Below, piece by piece: positions 45,100 through 56,203 of a DNA stretch of 64,000 nt. A program made the position numbers and the translations under genes. This stretch comes from Agelaius tricolor (taxonomy: Eukaryota; Chordata; Aves; Passeriformes; Icteridae), in assembly GCA_023055355.1 (NCBI GenBank), contig JALJCS010000056.1, positions 682,001 through 746,000 of the forward strand, written 5' to 3'. Below the pieces are notes generated by a model. It saw only the letters and a list, made by a program, of their open reading frames with translations. It searched no databases and had not been told where the DNA came from. The first letter of the stretch is position 1, and each line of letters opens with the position of its first letter.

Positions 45100-46005
45100 T
45101 CTTTGTAAATCATTTGGTTTGAGCAATATTTCTTATCTACTTGCATCTTCTGGACTATGCTGGCAAAATAAAACAGGGGATTACACAAGGAAGAAATATC
45201 AAAACAGCTGTAACACATAAAAGGAAAAATCTTAATTTCTTCTAATACATTACACCACCAGCTAGGTTTTAACATTGTTTTCTAATTTTTGGACTGGTAC
45301 CTGGGTTATTATATGTATATATTTTCTTTCTTTGATTTCTTTTGCTTTTTCTAGAATGACTTTTCTGTGGTCATCAATTTTCAACAATCTGATATATTAA
45401 ACTTTCCACAAACACCTCCTTCTTTGGCCAATAAATAGTCTAAAGCTAACCTATTCTGATACGGTACAGTTTTTGTTTGGCTTTGCTGACTTGATCTTAA
45501 CTCTAATGCCTGGGTGGCTTTATTTGTTATCATTTCTATAACTGCTTGGAGTCTTGTAATACAACTCAACATATAATTTGGGGTCAATACAGAGTTAAAT
45601 TGCTGTGCTGGTTTTACTTTTTTTGTTTACTATTTGTTTTTTTACCAAATCTTGAACTGTATCTTTAAGATTAAATGCAAAACAAATCCATCTCTCTTCT
45701 TTTGGACATTCAATTCCAAATCTTTTACCACATTTTCCTAAGTTTCTTGTAATCCAATAATTTTCTCCATTTTGCCTACAGGTTCTTCATTTGGATGGGT
45801 TATAACAGTGGCTGTTGACATAGGTGTGTGTAATAAAAAAGGAACTTTGGTTTCTTTCTATGTGATGCTTTCCGTAGCATTTATGACATGATCTTGCTGT
45901 TATCCCGAAAGGGAAAAGACAACAAATAAGTGCCAGAAACAGGAATAACAGAGGTCCAGTATGGCTTATACTCCCACCTTCCATGCCTGTGAGGTTGCAA
46001 CCCAC
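45100..46005 (-). pseudogene. env of provirus P
   Basis: The surface part starts near 46005 with a hydrophobic signal (LLFLFLALICCLFPFG) and CHKCYGKHH. The transmembrane part (45587-45381) has [21 protein letters not shown], and a TGA falls where the cysteine pair should be completed. Related to the Env of provirus I by this region. Much of the surface domain is missing: the whole gene spans only ~900 bp. Confidence 0.85.
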
Positions 46006-46535
46006 AGCAGGTGTATTTGATCTTCTTGGTGGCGAATACAGATGCCAATCTGGTCTTGCCTTCTATTTCCTTGTCACTTTCTCTTAACTAATTTCCAGGC
46101 AAATTGTTTTTGCCACCCCTTAACTGTGGTTTCCCACCGTTCCTCAGGTATCTCTCATTCAACAGGCACTAATAATTCCCATCCACAAAACTAAGTTATT
46201 ACTTTAACTCTTCTTGCAATAAGAGCATAAATTTTGTGAACTACAATACTAATTATTCCCACAATTCAAGCATTTACGCATAACCCAGCTAGCATGTCCA
46301 GTATCGGAATGAATCAAATAAAATTTACTGATGGAAATAGTAATTCCCCTTCTTCCTGTACAATTCACTGGCTAAGGTCAGAATACAGAAACAGTCTTGA
46401 TCCTTCTGTCTGAAGTATTCCTCCCCCAAGAAGATGTTTTATTCAGGCAGTGCTTGAAACCAGTGATATAAGCATTGTCTTACTTCTTAATTCAGTGTTA
46501 TTCTTTGGACATTTCTTGGATCATTTGGGTTTTCC
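46006..46535 (-). other. pol-env interval of provirus P
   Basis: About 500 bp between the integrase end and env with several stops in every frame. In one frame it shows C-x3 ... VV.K spacing and RW ... FAW and PPRR stretches resembling the open frame at the same place in provirus I. Alignment by eye only. Confidence 0.35.
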
Positions 46536-46900
46536 CAAACCATCACCACCCAGTCCCCATTGGAAAGTCAGTTCGGTATCATCCGGTTTAAATGTGATAG
46601 TCCATTCTTCAGGTTCTTTCACAAGTCCTATGATTCTGCTGGCATGAATTCACTCTCTTTCCGTGATTTGGATTGCTGCTTCAGTAGTACCTGGAAAGGA
46701 CTTCGTAATAGCATAGCAATAAAAGAAAGACAATACTGCATTAACTTTTACCATTCGCTTTTCTTCCAAACTTTCTGGGTTTAGCTAAAAGCTTTCTCCA
46801 CAGCAGCCTCTTCTTCTTATATCCAGCTGTGCTAATAGCTGCCAAGGCAAATTCTTCTTTCTGTGAGCTACAGTTAGTTAAATAAGAAAGGCCAGACCAA
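46536..46900 (-). pseudogene. Integrase C-terminus of provirus P
   Basis: KSFPGTTEAAIQITERE then IHASRIIGLVKEPEEWTITFKPDDTELTF, matching the HASRVKKV...PEWRITSSP end of the integrase in provirus I. The upstream core is not found next to it. Confidence 0.7.
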
Positions 46901-48100
46901 TTTTAACACGAGATGTATCACATCTATTGCTTTTTACTTTTTGGGCAACATTTAATTGTTTTAGCCTTACAAACCCATTCTTCAGGAAAAAAACTTCTTT
47001 TTTAACAGCAAACAAAACAAAAACTTCTTACTTAATAAAAACAAACCACTTTGTGGGGTTTGGGGAGTCAGCAATCTCTGCTTTGATTTTATCTTTAAGT
47101 GCTAGCCCCCTCCCCCTCTTTTCACAGCCTTGCTGTCAATGCTGTTTTTCACCTTTCCCTCACTGCTGCCACTTCGCTGCAGGGCCCCGGCCGGCGGGAG
47201 CAGGGGAGAACAGCCATGGGCATGGGGACCCTGGGGGCATGCCTTGGGTCCCTTTTGCCCCCTCTCTCTCTCTTCTTCTCTCTCTTTCTCTTTCCTTCTC
47301 TCTCTCTCTCTCTCTCGACCCGCTTACCGAGGCTGATGCTGCCATCCTGAACTCGGGACCCCGACAGCCTGGGAGCCACCCCAGCAGTTCCGCAATGGAG
47401 CCAGCCTGCTCCTGGCCAGCAAACCTGTGTAATCTGCTCCCAGCACCGCCGCCGGGTCACCTCCATGAATCGGTCCCTGCCGCAGCCCCCGAGAACCCAC
47501 TGCTCGTACGAGAGCGGTCAGACACCTCCCAACTTTGACAACCCTAAACTTGGCGTTCTCAGGTGCTCCTGACATTCTTTTTCTTTCTTTTGTCAACTTA
47601 TCCTCTTTTCCCTTCAAGGAGGGCCTGTTCTGCTAAACCTTTTCCAGACCCCAGTTCGGCTCTCAACAACCATATGTTAAGACACTTCCCTGCCTTTCAT
47701 GCAAAAAAAAAACCAACTGCATTCACACTTCTGCTCTCTTCTACCACCAAGATGTCATCACTCCACATTCCAACATCCCAGAGTCTGCTAACCACCCCCC
47801 TACTTCAACTTCTCTCTTTCTTCTCCTCTTACTCTTTTTTTTCTTTGATTCAACACACCTCAGACAGGACAAGGTATACCAAACTAATTTACTTCCAAAA
47901 GTAAGCTTACAACTTTCTTTTACTAGGATTGCAGTAGCTGTTATAACTTAAATACATACTGGCTAGCTGTGGCTTACTGGGTCTAACATCTTTGATATAT
48001 AAGCTACTAGATATCTTTTTACTCTTCCTCACTCCTGAATTAAAATTTGATAAGCTACTCCATTTTCTGTATTTATGTATAAATTATAAAGGACTTTTCT
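46901..48100. other. Unassigned block within provirus P
   Basis: About 1.2 kb where RNaseH and the integrase core should be. It holds a GC-rich stretch with a CT microsatellite (47264-47320) and A/T-rich sequence to the right; I recognise no retroviral coding motif on either strand. A 203-codon plus-strand frame (46927-47538) has no identifiable domain and is biased by the CT run. Confidence 0.5.
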
Positions 48101-49165
48101 AACAAAGGTAAGCTTAAAGCTGGTACTTAGGCTAGTTTTCACTTCAACTCTTTTAATTTAACAATATCTTCCTTGGTCCGTTTTAAATAATCTCCCTCTG
48201 TCAAATTTTCATACACAAATTTTACTGCCTGTGTGTACCCCTCAATCCATAATCTATAATATTTCAACAATCCAAGTAATTTTCTGATCTCCCTCTTTGA
48301 AGAGGGAGGGAAAAGGAATAAAATTCCTGCAATTCTCTCATGGTTGGGTTTCCAACTACCTTTATTTATTAAGTGCCTAAGATATTTTACCTCTGGTTCT
48401 ACAAATTACAGTTTCCCTTTTGATACCCTTAATCCTTTTTCCCCGAGAAAATATAAAAGTTGTATAGTAGCCTCTCTCACTTCAGCTTCCACAGATAGTA
48501 AAAGATCATCCACATATTGGATAATTTGTATTCCAGGAGGAGTAGGGAAATCTTGTAGTATTGTTTCTAAAGCTTTCCCAAATAAGTTTGGGGATTCCGT
48601 AAACCCCTGTGGTAACTTTGTCCATCTTAACTGCTGCTTTGTCCCAGTTTTTGGATCCTCCCATTTGAAGGCAAAAATATCTTGGCTGTCCTTGGCTAGT
48701 GGGCAAGCCCAAAAAGCATCTTTAAGATCCACCACACTGAACCACTGATGCTGGGGTGAGACTTAGAAGAGTATAAGGATTTGGTACCACTGGGTAGCGA
48801 GTCCGAGTTCTTTTATTAACTTCCCTTAAATCTTGTACTAGTCTATAACTCCCGTCAGACTTTACTGGGAGAATAGGGGTATTATGAGGAGACATACAAG
48901 GTTCTAATGTCCCATCCTTTATTAGTCCTTCTATTACTGGCTTCAAACCTTCCCTTCCTTCTAAAGATATAGGATACTGATGTACACGTATGGGACAATC
49001 TTCTCTCTCAATTGTAACCCTTATGGGGTCAATATTTATTCCTCCCCTATTTCCTTCCTCAGCCCAAAGTTCCTTGTTGATTTTTTCTTCATCCTCTTGG
49101 CCTAATATTAAAACTCTAGCTGTCATTTTCTCATCTTCTGGTAGAACTCCTATTCCTAATTGCAC
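48101..49165 (-). pseudogene. Reverse transcriptase of provirus P
   Basis: 49165-48722: INIDPIRVTIE, HQYPISLEGREGLKPVIEGLI, DGSYRLVQDLREVN. 48735-48406: VDLKDAFWACPLAKDSQ, LPQGFTESPNLFGKAL and the intact active site YVDD. Connection to about 48150. One frameshift near 48730. Close relative of the RT of provirus I. Confidence 0.92.
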
Positions 49166-49474
49166 TTGTAAGTCTCACCCCAATAAGTTGCTACCTGCCC
49201 CTGGGACCAATTAGACATCCCCCATCCAAATTTTAGTTTCCTCCCTCAATTACCACATCTTTAATGACCAAAACTGTAAAACTTTCTCCTTTCGCCCGTT
49301 ACTTTCACTGTATGTTTACTCACACTATAGCCTTTTGGAATATTTAACAGGCAGGTTCTCTCTGCCCCTGTGTCTACTACAAATTCCAATTCTTCTTCTT
49401 GGGGACCCACTTTTAAAGTTATCACAGGCACCAGATGGTATTTGTCCCCTAAAAAAATAGAGCCTATGACCTCC
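49166..49474 (-). pseudogene. Protease of provirus P
   Basis: The minus strand near 49420-49330 reads ITLKVGPQEEELEFVV then DTGAERTCLLNIP, with an intact active site. A frame change lies between the amber codon and this stretch. Confidence 0.8.
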
Positions 49475-49477
49475 CTA
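49475..49477 (-). promoter_or_regulatory. gag-pol amber codon of provirus P
   Basis: GAG GAA TAG GGA GGT CA: an amber stop with the G-rich 3' context typical of gammaretroviral readthrough, at the same place as 39483-39485 in provirus I. Confidence 0.65.
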
Positions 49478-50348
49478 TTCCTCTTCTGTGCACATCTCTT
49501 TAAAGATTTTCAGATCTTCTGCTTGCTTAGGACCATTTTCCTATTTCTCTTAAGTTTGTTTATCTATTTAGACAGAGTTTCTTCTTTTCCCTCTAAAAAG
49601 CTGTCCCTCACAAACCTTTTTTTTTTTTTTTTTGCATTTCACCTTTGATATGCTGTCCCATTTATTCCCTTGATTATGTAATTACGATAATTATTCATGT
49701 GTTTCCTCCCCTCATTATTTTGACCCCATTCAGGAGGTACAGTTGGCATTTTGTCTTCTCTGGGGGTCCCTGCGGATTATCTTTTTTCCCAAGCTTTTAT
49801 TCCAGCTGCTCTGATTAATTGCCTTTCTTCCTGACACAATATTATTTTCATTATAGACCGCATCTCTTCTCAAGTATAAATGTTTGGACCTAAAAATTGG
49901 TCTAATTGTTCAGCTATGCCTATGGGATCCTCCAAATATCCCTTTTATTTATTTCTTAAAATTTCAGACCTCAGATGAAGTCAAAGGAGCATTCATAAAT
50001 CCCGGTCCGCTCCCTCCTATAGGAACCTCTCTTAATGGAAATAGACCAATCCCTTTATCCCATTCTTTTTGGATTTTTATCTTCTATAGCCTTTCTCCTG
50101 TATTTTTAGGAAGAATCAGGAGAGGGCTGTCTTTTAACTGAACTTTTAGTGTTTCGATAAGGTGATTCCTTCAGAGAGTTCACCTGACCAGCTGTAGCTG
50201 TGGTTACCAAGGGAACGGAGCTCGGGGCAGGACGGGTGGGACTCGGCATGACTCTGAGTCTCGGTCCTCCGAAGGCGGGGTCTGCAGGCGGAATCGCCCG
50301 AGGGGGATCTTCCGGTGCAGACCGAGCTGGAGCGTGGATAGCCCCCAC
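49478..50348 (-). pseudogene. gag of provirus P
   Basis: Proline-rich linker (50348-50106, APEDPPRAIPPADP), capsid (about 50100-49650; EQLDQFLGP-like, RSIMKIILCQEERQLIRAAGIKAWEKR) and a degraded nucleocapsid with an A-run at 49618-49635. Many frame changes. Confidence 0.8.
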
Positions 50349-50870
50349 ATGACTAATGGCAGCTGATCCAGCAAAGACAAAACAGGCGACAGACCCCGGC
50401 TGCAGCGGTGGTAGCCGACCAGAGTCAGGGCAGCCGGGGATGGGGCAGACAGGACCCCCCCTTCTGTGCGGTCGGCGCGGTGACCACGGTCTACACGGCA
50501 GGACAGACCCTCACCCCCACCGGCACGACCGGCGGAGCGGCCGCGGGCCAGGCGGCCGGGACTGAGGCAGACGGACTGTGCCGGAGCCGGCACAGGGGCT
50601 GGGGGGTGCAGCCGCGAACGGGTGGGGGAACAAATGGAACGGAGGAGGTAATCTTTTGTTCCCAGCCTTTTTTCTTTCACCGTTTTTCTTTTATTGCTTT
50701 TTCATAGGGATTTTTGATATTTTAAGATGTTATTTTCTTACGATCTTCCCCCCCCCCCCCAGGATGTGGTATATTCTTTTTCTTCTGGATTAAACTTTTT
50801 TTTTTTTTACAAATAAGTCTAGAGCTTAACAAATCTAAACTTCTGCTTGGATACTTTGAAATGGTCGACG
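50349..50870 (-). other. GC-rich region upstream of gag linker in provirus P
   Basis: GC-rich to 50640, then T-rich with a C-run (50748-50760). Position suggests the matrix region, but I cannot recognise a matrix domain in any frame. Confidence 0.45.
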
Positions 50871-51660
50871 AGCTAACTCACGACCTTCTCATGTTGTTTT
50901 TCTCATCACCCTTTTATTTATCCTTTGGCAAATTATACATCTTTCAGTTACTTGTTTTTCTACTCCAAAAATCCCAATGCACCCATAGTTCCTTAAAAAA
51001 ATGATCTCACAAAGCCCGAGTATCCCACTGGGTTTTCTGATGCGTGTCTTCTAATATTCCCTAGTAAGCATTTTATTAACTAATTGTCTTCCATCAAGAT
51101 GTTTCTATTTCCCTGATTTATCTTGTTCACCACCTATCTTGTTTAATTCCTTTTTTCTCTGCTTCCCTAAACTTTGGAATTTCCAATTTTTCCTCATTTG
51201 GAGTTAATATTAACTCTTTCAGCTCCATTTTCTGCTGCATCTTTAGCTTCCTGATCTGCCAAATAATTTCCTCTTATTTCTGGGGTCTTTACCTTTTGGT
51301 GTCCCTTAATATGTACTATAGCTATCTCTCTTAGGTAATTGTAATGCCTCTAAAACCTCTAAAATAAGTTTCTCATGTACTAATCCTTTTCCTCTTGAAT
51401 TAAGTAATCTCCCTTTTAAAATTTTTCTTAAGGTATGTGCTACTCTAAAGGCATATCTTGAATCAATATATAACTCCTTTCTTTTGTGTTAAATATTCTA
51501 GTGCTCTTTTTAAAGTATATAATTCACAAGTTTAGCCTTCTAGTTTAAGGTTAATTTCCCTTTTTCCATAGTTTGCATGTTTTTCTCATCAACTTCGGCA
51601 TACCCTGTATTTTGCAAGGAGTTGTATTTCTGTTAGCTAACATAACTCCCAAAGGGCTAT
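50871..51660 (-). pseudogene. Displaced RNaseH and integrase N-terminus in provirus P
   Basis: RNaseH end (TDSRYAFRVAHTLRKI-like; IVHIKGHQK; YLADQEAKDAA, across frameshifts) followed by the integrase zinc domain (WDTRALCDHF..., CIICQRINK). It lies upstream of gag, not after RT as in every orthodox provirus. It should fit the gap between RT (48100) and the integrase end (46900). Confidence 0.8.
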
Positions 51661-53228
51661 CTTGGGGGTATCTCTTCTAGTATGCTTTTATTCCCCCTTT
51701 TTTCCCTGTATCCAACTTACTGGTTTTCTGTTCCATTTTCAAGATCTTATCTATTCATCCCCTGCTTCTGTTTTTCAGTTTTTACTAACAACTTAAATAC
51801 CACTTTTCTTTCAACTACTTACACCCCAAAAAAACTTTTTCTCACACTCATTTTCAATACAATACACCTCCCTTCAAGATGTGGTAAAGCTTAAAATGCA
51901 CAATCCACATTACCTATACTTTCATTCGTCTACATTCACTCACTTTTATTTCTCATTCACCTTCACACATTCCTTCACACCCTCAAGACACAAAGTGGAT
52001 CCCTATCGCTAGAAAATCTCGGGTCCCTGTGGCCCCCCCTCGCTTTGGGGTTGGCCTCCAGGCCTCAGTATCGCAGGGCCTCCTGGAAGGGCCCTGACTC
52101 TGGTCGCCTCCGGTGCCTGTTCACCTGTGAGGCTGTCTGCGTGTCACTCACACTCTTCAGCTATGGCCCCCTCACACACCCGAGGGAACAATAGCCTGGT
52201 TTGCAGGTCACACACTCCTTTTCCACTGCCCCCCCCCCTCCTTCCCATCTGCCCAGGAAATTGAAGCTGATTTTGTGTGTGACTCACTCTCACACACACA
52301 CAACAAGACAATTATAAGGTACCTTTTACTTTCACATCACCTATTACAAGTTTAGGTGTTACTGGCCAGTCCCGGTGCTATTGGATATCCCTCAACCCAG
52401 CTGTGTTGTCCAACCCCAGATGCTCTTGGGTATTTTTCCCTCAATCCAGCTGTGTTGTTCAACCCCAGATGCTCTTGGGCATTTTTCTGTCCCTCAACCC
52501 AGCGGTGTGGTACAACTACAGATGCTCTTGGGCATTTAAATTTTTTTCTTGGCTGTGTTGTCCAACCCTGGATCCTGTTGGGCAAAATTTTTATCCCTCA
52601 ATCTAGCTGTGTTGTCCAACCCTGAATGTTCTTGGGTATATCCTCACTCTGGCAGAATTCTGCTCAACCCTGCTCTTGGATGCTCTTGGAACGTAAATCC
52701 CTCAACCCAGCAGGTTTTTAGGGGCCCCTCCTGTCCTGTTTCCTAGTGGATTGGGCTAGGAAACCTTGCTCCCTACCTCCGAGGGGTCCAACCCCTCCCT
52801 GAGACCCAGTTCCAGTTACTCTGGGGGATTCTTTCACTCCTTTTATCACTCGCTTTGTCTCTTTACTGGCCTCTTTCCTCGCGGAAAGCCGGAAATGCAG
52901 CATGGGAGATTCCAGCACTCACTTGGCAGGTCTGGGGTAACCAGCCCGCCTCTCATTCACACACATTCATCTCCCCCCACTGCCCCCTGAGAAATACTTA
53001 CCAATCTCTTTTCCTTCCCGGGTTCTTCGTGCGCACTACTAGTCTTAGGGGGCAAATTACCACGGTTGTAGGGAGCCTTTTTTCCCTTCTCTTTGTTTTA
53101 TTGCCTCCTTTTGTCCACCGATCATAACTGTCGGTCACCTCAGGGGAAACAGAGCGAGGTTGCCAAATAGGGCAGGGGGCGCCTTCCCCACTCTGACCCT
53201 CCTAAAGCACCGTCAGCAAGGTGTTAGC
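51661..53228 (-). other. 5' leader of provirus P
   Basis: Long non-coding leader. Contains a minisatellite at 52389-52713 and pyrimidine-rich stretches, with no coding domain recognised. Confidence 0.55.
52389..52713. repeat. Minisatellite in the leader of provirus P
   Basis: About six degenerate units of ~50 bp, each with CCCTCAACCCAGCTGTG then CCAACCC and GATGCTCTTGGGNAT. Units begin near 52389, 52438, 52492, 52545, 52594, 52642. Confidence 0.9.
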
Positions 53229-53246
53229 AACCATCCTCTGCTACCA
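53229..53246 (-). other. Primer-binding site of provirus P (initiator tRNA-Met)
   Basis: The minus strand TGGTAGCAGAGGATGGTT is exactly complementary to the last 18 nt of vertebrate initiator tRNA-Met including CCA. It lies four bases inside the 5' LTR end. Confidence 0.9.
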
Positions 53247-53250
53247 TACT

Positions 53251-53869
53251 TGTGGAAAACGCCAATCACTTGTTTTTAAAATTTTAAAAGTTTAATAGTA
53301 ATAAAATGGTTATAAAAATAGTAATACCATTAGAGTAATAATAATTTGGACAATTTGAATTAGGACAATATGAGACAATAAAAACAAAGAGTTACGGACA
53401 GTCCAGGTACCTTTTTCTGGGCAGTACAAGCCTGAAAAAGGACACCCCTTAACAAAGGATTAACCCTTAAAAACCTAAGCCTGTTGCATATTCATACACC
53501 TCACACATGATGCATAAATTCCATTCAAATACAGGATTCTGTCTGGTCAGTGTCAACTTCTTCCTCTGAATCCTAACAGCGCCTTCGCCTTCGAGGCAGG
53601 AAGAAGTTAGTTTCTTCTGATAAGAGGGCAATAAATTCTTTTTCTCTGAAAGATTTAGGTGTCCTGTGGCTGCTATCTCCGTGCAAGTCCTTTCTTTAAA
53701 AAAAGTATCTTACATAGCATAGTTTCTATTTTAACATTATGTTATAATCTAAAACTATATTTGACAAACTACTTAAGAAAATTAATACAGCATAACTTTC
53801 TAACATAACACATATAATATTAATTTTAATATTTGCAAAAAGCCAATCATAAAATACACATTTTTCACA
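53251..53869 (-). repeat. 5' LTR of provirus P
   Basis: Minus: TGTGAAAAATGTG to GTTTTCCACA. Same family as the solo LTR at 59256-59876. The primer site directly beyond marks it as a 5' LTR. Confidence 0.88.
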
Positions 53870-54190
53870 GAAATCATTCTTCTTCCACGTTACTTGATAG
53901 AGAGGGTTGACAATCGGGCTGTAATTTGGAATGTGCATTCTCTACAATCCCAAAACACCTAAAAAAAGCTGTTTCTTTCTTGTTAGTTGGTGGAAACATT
54001 GCTGTTGTCTTGTTAATAATGTCCATTGGGATCTGACAACATCCAACTTGCCATTTTATTCCTAAAAGCTGGATCTCCTGGGCAGTTCACTTTATCTTAC
54101 ATTGTTTTATGGCTAAATCAGCTTTCAGAATTATTTGAAGTATTTTCTTCTCTTTCTCAAAAACTTCTGTTGTGTTTCCCCACTATATAC
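53870..54190 (-). pseudogene. RT fragment of ERVL K (downstream part)
   Basis: The minus strand matches the RT of provirus D (compare 18110-18420): MHIPNYSPIVNPLYQVTWKKNDF and the sequence before it. It stops exactly at the LTR of P on the left and at unrelated sequence near 54190 on the right. Confidence 0.87.
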
Positions 54191-54470
54191 TTTAAGACAA
54201 TTATACAGGGCAGACTCCACAATGAGTTACTGCCCCTTAGTTTTAACTACTCCCCTTTCACCAATAAGGAGAGACGAATGTGAAGAGATATAAGTGAAAA
54301 AATAACAGTTTACTAAAAGGAAAAATAGAAACAACCAAGATAACAGCAATAGATACAAACGTGCTGAGTCCTGCCTGTTATAGATGGATAATGAGATGAT
54401 TGGCTCTCCCAATTAAGGGATGAATAGTGTGAATATTAAGAGAAGCTTTATTGATGTATAGTTATGTTAT
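54191..54470. other. Unassigned sequence between RT fragment and LTR L
   Basis: A/T-rich, no coding match; likely part of an inserted LTR or flank that I cannot place. Confidence 0.4.
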
Positions 54471-54942
54471 TGTAGTTTAGATGTCCTCTGTTCTCCCCAT
54501 CTCCCCATAGTTCCCTCCCCCCCCCCCCCCCCCCCCCCCCCCCGTATTGTTGCTATCAGACAGCCTGGGTTGTCTAGGACAGGTAGAAAGGTGTGCACTT
54601 GTGCCCCTTCCATGGGGCAGTTGGGAATGGAAAAGCTTGTTGCTAGGGGGGTGCAGCATGACAACACCTGACCCTCCAATCAAGTTGCAAGAAAGCAGTC
54701 TCCACCAACAAACGGCAAAGAAGAGTTGACTGACAGACTCTGGGAGGGGCCAGGGTTGGCTGATGTAACTCCCTCAGGAGTATAAAAGACTGAGCATCCA
54801 TCTTGAAGACGAGCCAGCCATGTGGTATGTAGCCACGAGGGCAGCTTTCAGGTCTGCTTTTCCTTATTTTGTCATTTTGCTGTATTTTTGTTAAGGTTTA
54901 ATAAACCTTTTGCATTTTTAAAGTGAACAGTCTTTTATCACA
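54471..54942 (+). repeat. Solo LTR L
   Basis: TGTAGTTTAG to CTTTTATCACA, with a TATA box TATAAAA at 54781-54787 and AATAAA at 54900-54905. A 27-base C run lies at 54517-54543. No clear target duplication. Confidence 0.8.
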
Positions 54943-55380
54943 TGCCCCTCCCTGGAACAAAGAAAACAATATGGCGGAGAAGTCCCCTTCTCCAGACCAC
55001 GTGACTGAATGAAAGAACAAAGGAAAAACAACACAGAAACTGAGCCTCTGCGATTCCAGAACTCCCTCCTTCCCCAAAGAACAACCTGCGGGGGACAGAA
55101 ACAAAGCCAAAACCTGGAAGAATTATTTTTTCCAAAAAAAAAGAGTCACTGCTGCCGAGCTGCCTGCTCCATGCCATACGACAGGGGCAGCGTTCCGGTT
55201 GGCAGTTGGGGGTTGCGAAATACCATTTCCCGAGGCTGCGAAGGTCCCGTCGGCAGTAACGGCTGTGGGCTGTGGCGAGAAAGTCCGAAGAAGTGTCTCT
55301 GGCAGCTTCGGGCAAGCTTCGCCCCCCCTTCCTTGGCAAAAGGCAGGCAGCTGGAACTTTCGTGGAGAGCGGATCTGACC
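54943..55380. other. Unassigned GC-richer sequence between LTRs L and M
   Basis: No domain recognised. A 186-codon minus-strand frame (54938-55498) runs across it into LTR M and has no sign of selection. Confidence 0.4.
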
Positions 55381-56110
55381 TGTTATAAAATTGACTCAAA
55401 ATGAGTAATTTCCAATCAAAGAATTTATTAATTATTGAAGCAGTTATACTACGTAAGCAAAGGCTCAGCGCTGGGTGACAGGGGAGTCTCTGCTCCACCT
55501 ACTGCCGCCCCAACTAGTTTCTGATTCAGTCCTTTTATCCTCTCCATCCTTCAGGAGTCCATGTTATCTCGGAGTTCTCTGCGCCTGCGCTGGTTGTTGC
55601 TAGAGGGTCATCCTTCTGTCTCCTGGTGGTCGGTGATAAAAGGCTGCGGAGTCTTCCTCAGCTGCGTCTTCTTCACCCTATGTCTTTATTTGGTGACTTC
55701 TCCGTGGAAAATTACCAAAATCTTATGATTAACGCAATATGTGCCCTATCAAGCTTAAGCAAGCAAATGTCCTGCCTTGCAAACTGTGCCCTATCAAGCT
55801 TAAGCAAGCAAATATCCTGCCTTGCAGACTGTTTATCTGCCCCTGCCCCTTCCCCAGCTTTTCCCTGGTCGTTATCTCTGTGAGTTATCTGCTTGTACCA
55901 TTTGTCAGCGGGAAAGGTTTCCCTGCTGGGTGTTAATCTGCCCCTGCCCTTTCCCCAGCCTTTCCCTGGTCGTTATTTCTGTGAGTTATCTGTTTGTACC
56001 ATTTGCTGGGTGGGACTATGTGTGGGCTCCTGCAACCCCTTCCCTGGTATCCTTGTAGCTCATATCTCATGAAGTAGTACAGAAATAGTCAGCAGACAAC
56101 TCTTGTAACA
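55381..56110 (-). repeat. LTR M, with internal duplications
   Basis: TGTTATAAAATTG ... TTGTAACA, about 730 bp, AATAAA (minus) at 55424-55429. Contains two ~45-bp units (from GTGCCCTATCAAGC, 55741-55830) and two ~75-bp units (from TATCTGCCCCTGCCC, 55830-55905 and 55932-56010) in U3. No primer site or target duplication seen. Confidence 0.75.
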
Positions 56111-56203
56111 CACTGGTCTCTTTTTCGTGACGAACAAAATGTAGTCCCTCATCTCATGACCCCTCCTCTGCAAAAGAGCAGGCAGCCACAGCGAAGTTGT
56201 CGC

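Larger units (their letters stand above)
43424..53869 (-). mobile_element. Provirus P: gammaretrovirus-like ERV, tRNA-iMet primed, rearranged
   Basis: 5' LTR 53251-53869, primer site, leader with tandem repeats, gag, protease, RT, integrase end, env, and a truncated 3' LTR split by LTR C'. An RNaseH/integrase block lies upstream of gag instead of after RT. Its 5' LTR abuts the RT of ERVL K, into which P probably inserted. Confidence 0.85.

Noticed and set aside
46927..47538. 203-codon plus-strand ORF
   Set aside because: Driven by a CT microsatellite and pyrimidine bias (Ser/Leu/Phe-rich), on the strand opposite to all coding parts of the provirus.
52389..52713. CRISPR-like array of ~50-bp units
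   Set aside because: Units are degenerate, without constant repeats separated by unique spacers, and the DNA is vertebrate. It is a minisatellite.
53229..53246. tRNA-Met gene fragment
   Set aside because: Only the 18 bases complementary to the tRNA 3' end are present, at the position expected for a primer-binding site; no tRNA body.
54938..55498. 186-codon minus-strand frame
   Set aside because: Runs from LTR M across unassigned sequence into the end of LTR L; no domain and no start context. Chance frame.
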